A stretch of DNA of 18,029 bases from positions 1 through 18,029 of the forward strand of contig JABHDC010000125.1 in NCBI GenBank assembly GCA_018673255.1. Reading direction: 5' to 3'. Source of the DNA: Gemmatimonadota bacterium (GTDB lineage: Bacteria; Latescibacterota; UBA2968; UBA8231). Position 1 is the stretch's first letter. Every line of letters starts with the position of its first letter. The notes beneath the pieces are model-generated. The model worked only from the letters and a program-made list of their open reading frames with translations, ran no database searches and was not told the origin of the DNA. Made by a program: the position numbers and the translations under genes. Positions 17,239 to 18,029 of the stretch are shown here, in pieces.

Positions 17239-17817
17239 ATGAACCACTTCTTTGCCTTCCTGGCCCGGATGAAATTCATCCAGCGATGGGGGTTGATGCG
17301 CAACACCCAGCCGGAGAACATCCAGGAGCACAGCCTGCAGACGGCCGTCATCGCCCACGGGCTGGCGATCATCGGCAACCGGCACTACAACCGCAGCTAC
17401 AACCCTGAGCGGGTGATGGCGCTGGGTGTGTTCCACGAGGTGAGTGAGATCATCACCGGTGACCTGCCCAGTCCCATCAAACACCGGGATCCGGCCCTCC
17501 ACACCGCCTATTCGCGCCTGGAAGAGGCGGCGCGCAAGCGGGTCTACGGGATGCTGCCAGCCGATCTGCAGCCCGATTACCACGATCTGCTCTTCGCCAA
17601 TGACACGCCCGAACATCTGGCCCTGGTCAAGGCGGCGGACAAGTTGTGCGCTTACCTGAAGTGTCTGGAGGAGCAGAAGGGTGGCAACAGCGAGTTCGAC
17701 CTGGCTCGGCAGGTGTTGGAAGAGGACATCAAATCCATCGAACTGCCTGAAGTGCAACACTTCATCGAACACTTCACACCCAGTTTCCTGCTGACGCTCG
17801 ACGAACTCAATCGCTGA
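17239..17817 (+). CDS. yfbR: YfbR-type 5'-deoxynucleotidase (HD-domain family) with an HE variant
   Basis: The 192-aa protein aligns well with E. coli YfbR, which dephosphorylates 5'-deoxynucleoside monophosphates in the cytoplasm. Shared segments are NHFFAFLARMKFIQRWGLMRN (about 2-22), ENIQEHSLQ with His31, TGDLPSPIK (73-81), LVKAADKLCAYLKCLEE with Asp134, and FTPSFLLTLDEL near the end. The signature HD pair is HE here (His66-Glu67), a conservative change at a metal ligand. The other ligands His31 and Asp134 are kept. I chose the ATG at 17239, which matches the start of YfbR proteins; an in-frame ATG at 17194 would add 15 unrelated residues. It probably limits dNMP pools. It is convergent with tRNA-Ala. 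Confidence 0.9.
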   Translation: MNHFFAFLARMKFIQRWGLMRNTQPENIQEHSLQTAVIAHGLAIIGNRHYNRSYNPERVMALGVFHEVSEIITGDLPSPIKHRDPALHTAYSRLEEAARKRVYGMLPADLQPDYHDLLFANDTPEHLALVKAADKLCAYLKCLEEQKGGNSEFDLARQVLEEDIKSIELPEVQHFIEHFTPSFLLTLDELNR

Positions 17818-17857
17818 GCTCCCCATCGCAGAGCTCCTCAGATCGCCGCCCCAGAAC

Positions 17858-17899
17858 GAGAAAACGCAACCACCGTGTCTACAGGCAGTTGCGTTTCTC
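17858..17899. terminator. Terminator-like hairpin between yfbR-like gene and tRNA-Ala
   Basis: Arms at 17858-17870 and 17888-17899 are reverse complements with one bulged A and a 17-nt loop. On the minus strand the 3' arm ends in GCGTTTTCTC, so it could end the tRNA transcript; on the plus strand it could end the nucleotidase transcript. The stem is moderately AT-rich and the U-run short. Confidence 0.55.
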
Positions 17900-17905
17900 A
17901 AATCA

Positions 17906-17981
17906 TGGTGGAGCCGAGGGGGATCGAACCCCTGACCTCCTGAATGCCATTCAGGCGCTCTCCCAACTGAGCTACGGCCCC
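17906..17981 (-). tRNA. tRNA-Ala(GGC)
   Basis: The 76-nt sequence folds as a standard cloverleaf with a 7-bp acceptor stem (GGGGCCG with CGGCTCC, one G-U), D stem GCTC/GAGC, anticodon stem CCTGA/TCAGG with loop ATGGCAT, a 5-nt variable loop, and a T stem AGGGG/CCCCT with loop TTCGATC. The anticodon GGC decodes GCC and GCU, alanine. The CCA end is encoded. Confidence 0.98.
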
Positions 17982-17993
17982 ATGAGGCTAAAA

Positions 17994-18022
17994 AAAGTAC
18001 GGCCTCCCTCCGAAAGCGTCAA
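17994..18022 (-). promoter_or_regulatory. Promoter of tRNA-Ala
   Basis: On the minus strand TTGACG (18017-18022, five of six bases of the -35 consensus) is followed after exactly 17 nt by TACTTT (17994-17999, three of six at the -10). The start point would be a few nt before the tRNA 5' end at 17981. The window ends 7 bp beyond the -35 box. Confidence 0.65.
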
Positions 18023-18029
18023 CAAATTC

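Noticed and set aside
16771..17901. A 376-codon open frame on the minus strand
   Set aside because: Antisense to the YfbR-like gene over most of its length and in conflict with the membrane-protein frame; it shows no family motif.

Overview
The window is about 18 kb of GC-rich bacterial chromosome from a Gram-negative (diderm) organism. The envelope type is inferred from a SurA-like periplasmic chaperone, a parvulin-type lipoprotein with a lipobox, and an exported OmpA-domain protein. The set of genes (bactofilin with an M23-like membrane partner, an mfd operon carrying two parvulin proteins, CIRCE-controlled groEL, a sugar oxidoreductase beside a TIM-barrel isomerase) would fit an FCB-group or candidate-phylum bacterium, but I cannot place it from this window alone. 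I see no insertion sequence, prophage, CRISPR array or integrase, so this looks like ordinary core chromosome.

Layout. (1) 1-1685: a divergent pair, a Gfo/Idh/MocA oxidoreductase cut by the left edge and a xylose-isomerase-like TIM-barrel protein, separated by only 47 bp. (2) 1822-2972: a membrane-anchored M23 (LytM)-like protein whose zinc ligands are all missing, overlapping a bactofilin gene. (3) 3017-4858: groEL on the minus strand, with a strong hairpin terminator shared with the bactofilin gene, a near-perfect Shine-Dalgarno, a 5'UTR hairpin and a CIRCE operator directly after the promoter; no groES is adjacent. (4) 5076-6970: an unrecognised 457-aa protein followed 14 bp later by moaC, ending at a 17-bp perfect inverted repeat. 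(5) 7086-16554, minus strand: an eight-gene run with gaps of at most 21 bp or 4-base overlaps, in transcription order mfd, PpiC-type lipoprotein, SurA-like chaperone, S4 RNA-binding protein, SAM methyltransferase, DHH phosphoesterase, ornithine-carbamoyltransferase-like enzyme, OmpA-domain protein. (6) 16788-17981: a small two-helix membrane protein (minus), divergent from a YfbR-type nucleotidase (plus), then tRNA-Ala(GGC) on the minus strand with its own promoter and a terminator-like hairpin.

How the genes relate. The long minus-strand operon joins transcription-coupled repair (mfd), outer-membrane protein folding (two parvulin proteins), small-RNA or nucleotide turnover (DHH protein) and a carbamoyltransferase with changed substrate-loop residues. 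The bactofilin and its M23-like partner probably form a cell-shape or wall-organisation module. No clearly new multi-gene system is visible. The most interesting leads are the zinc-less M23/bactofilin pair, the carbamoyltransferase lacking the canonical SMG and HPCQ motifs, the unrecognised 457-aa protein next to moaC, and the HD-to-HE change in the YfbR-like enzyme.
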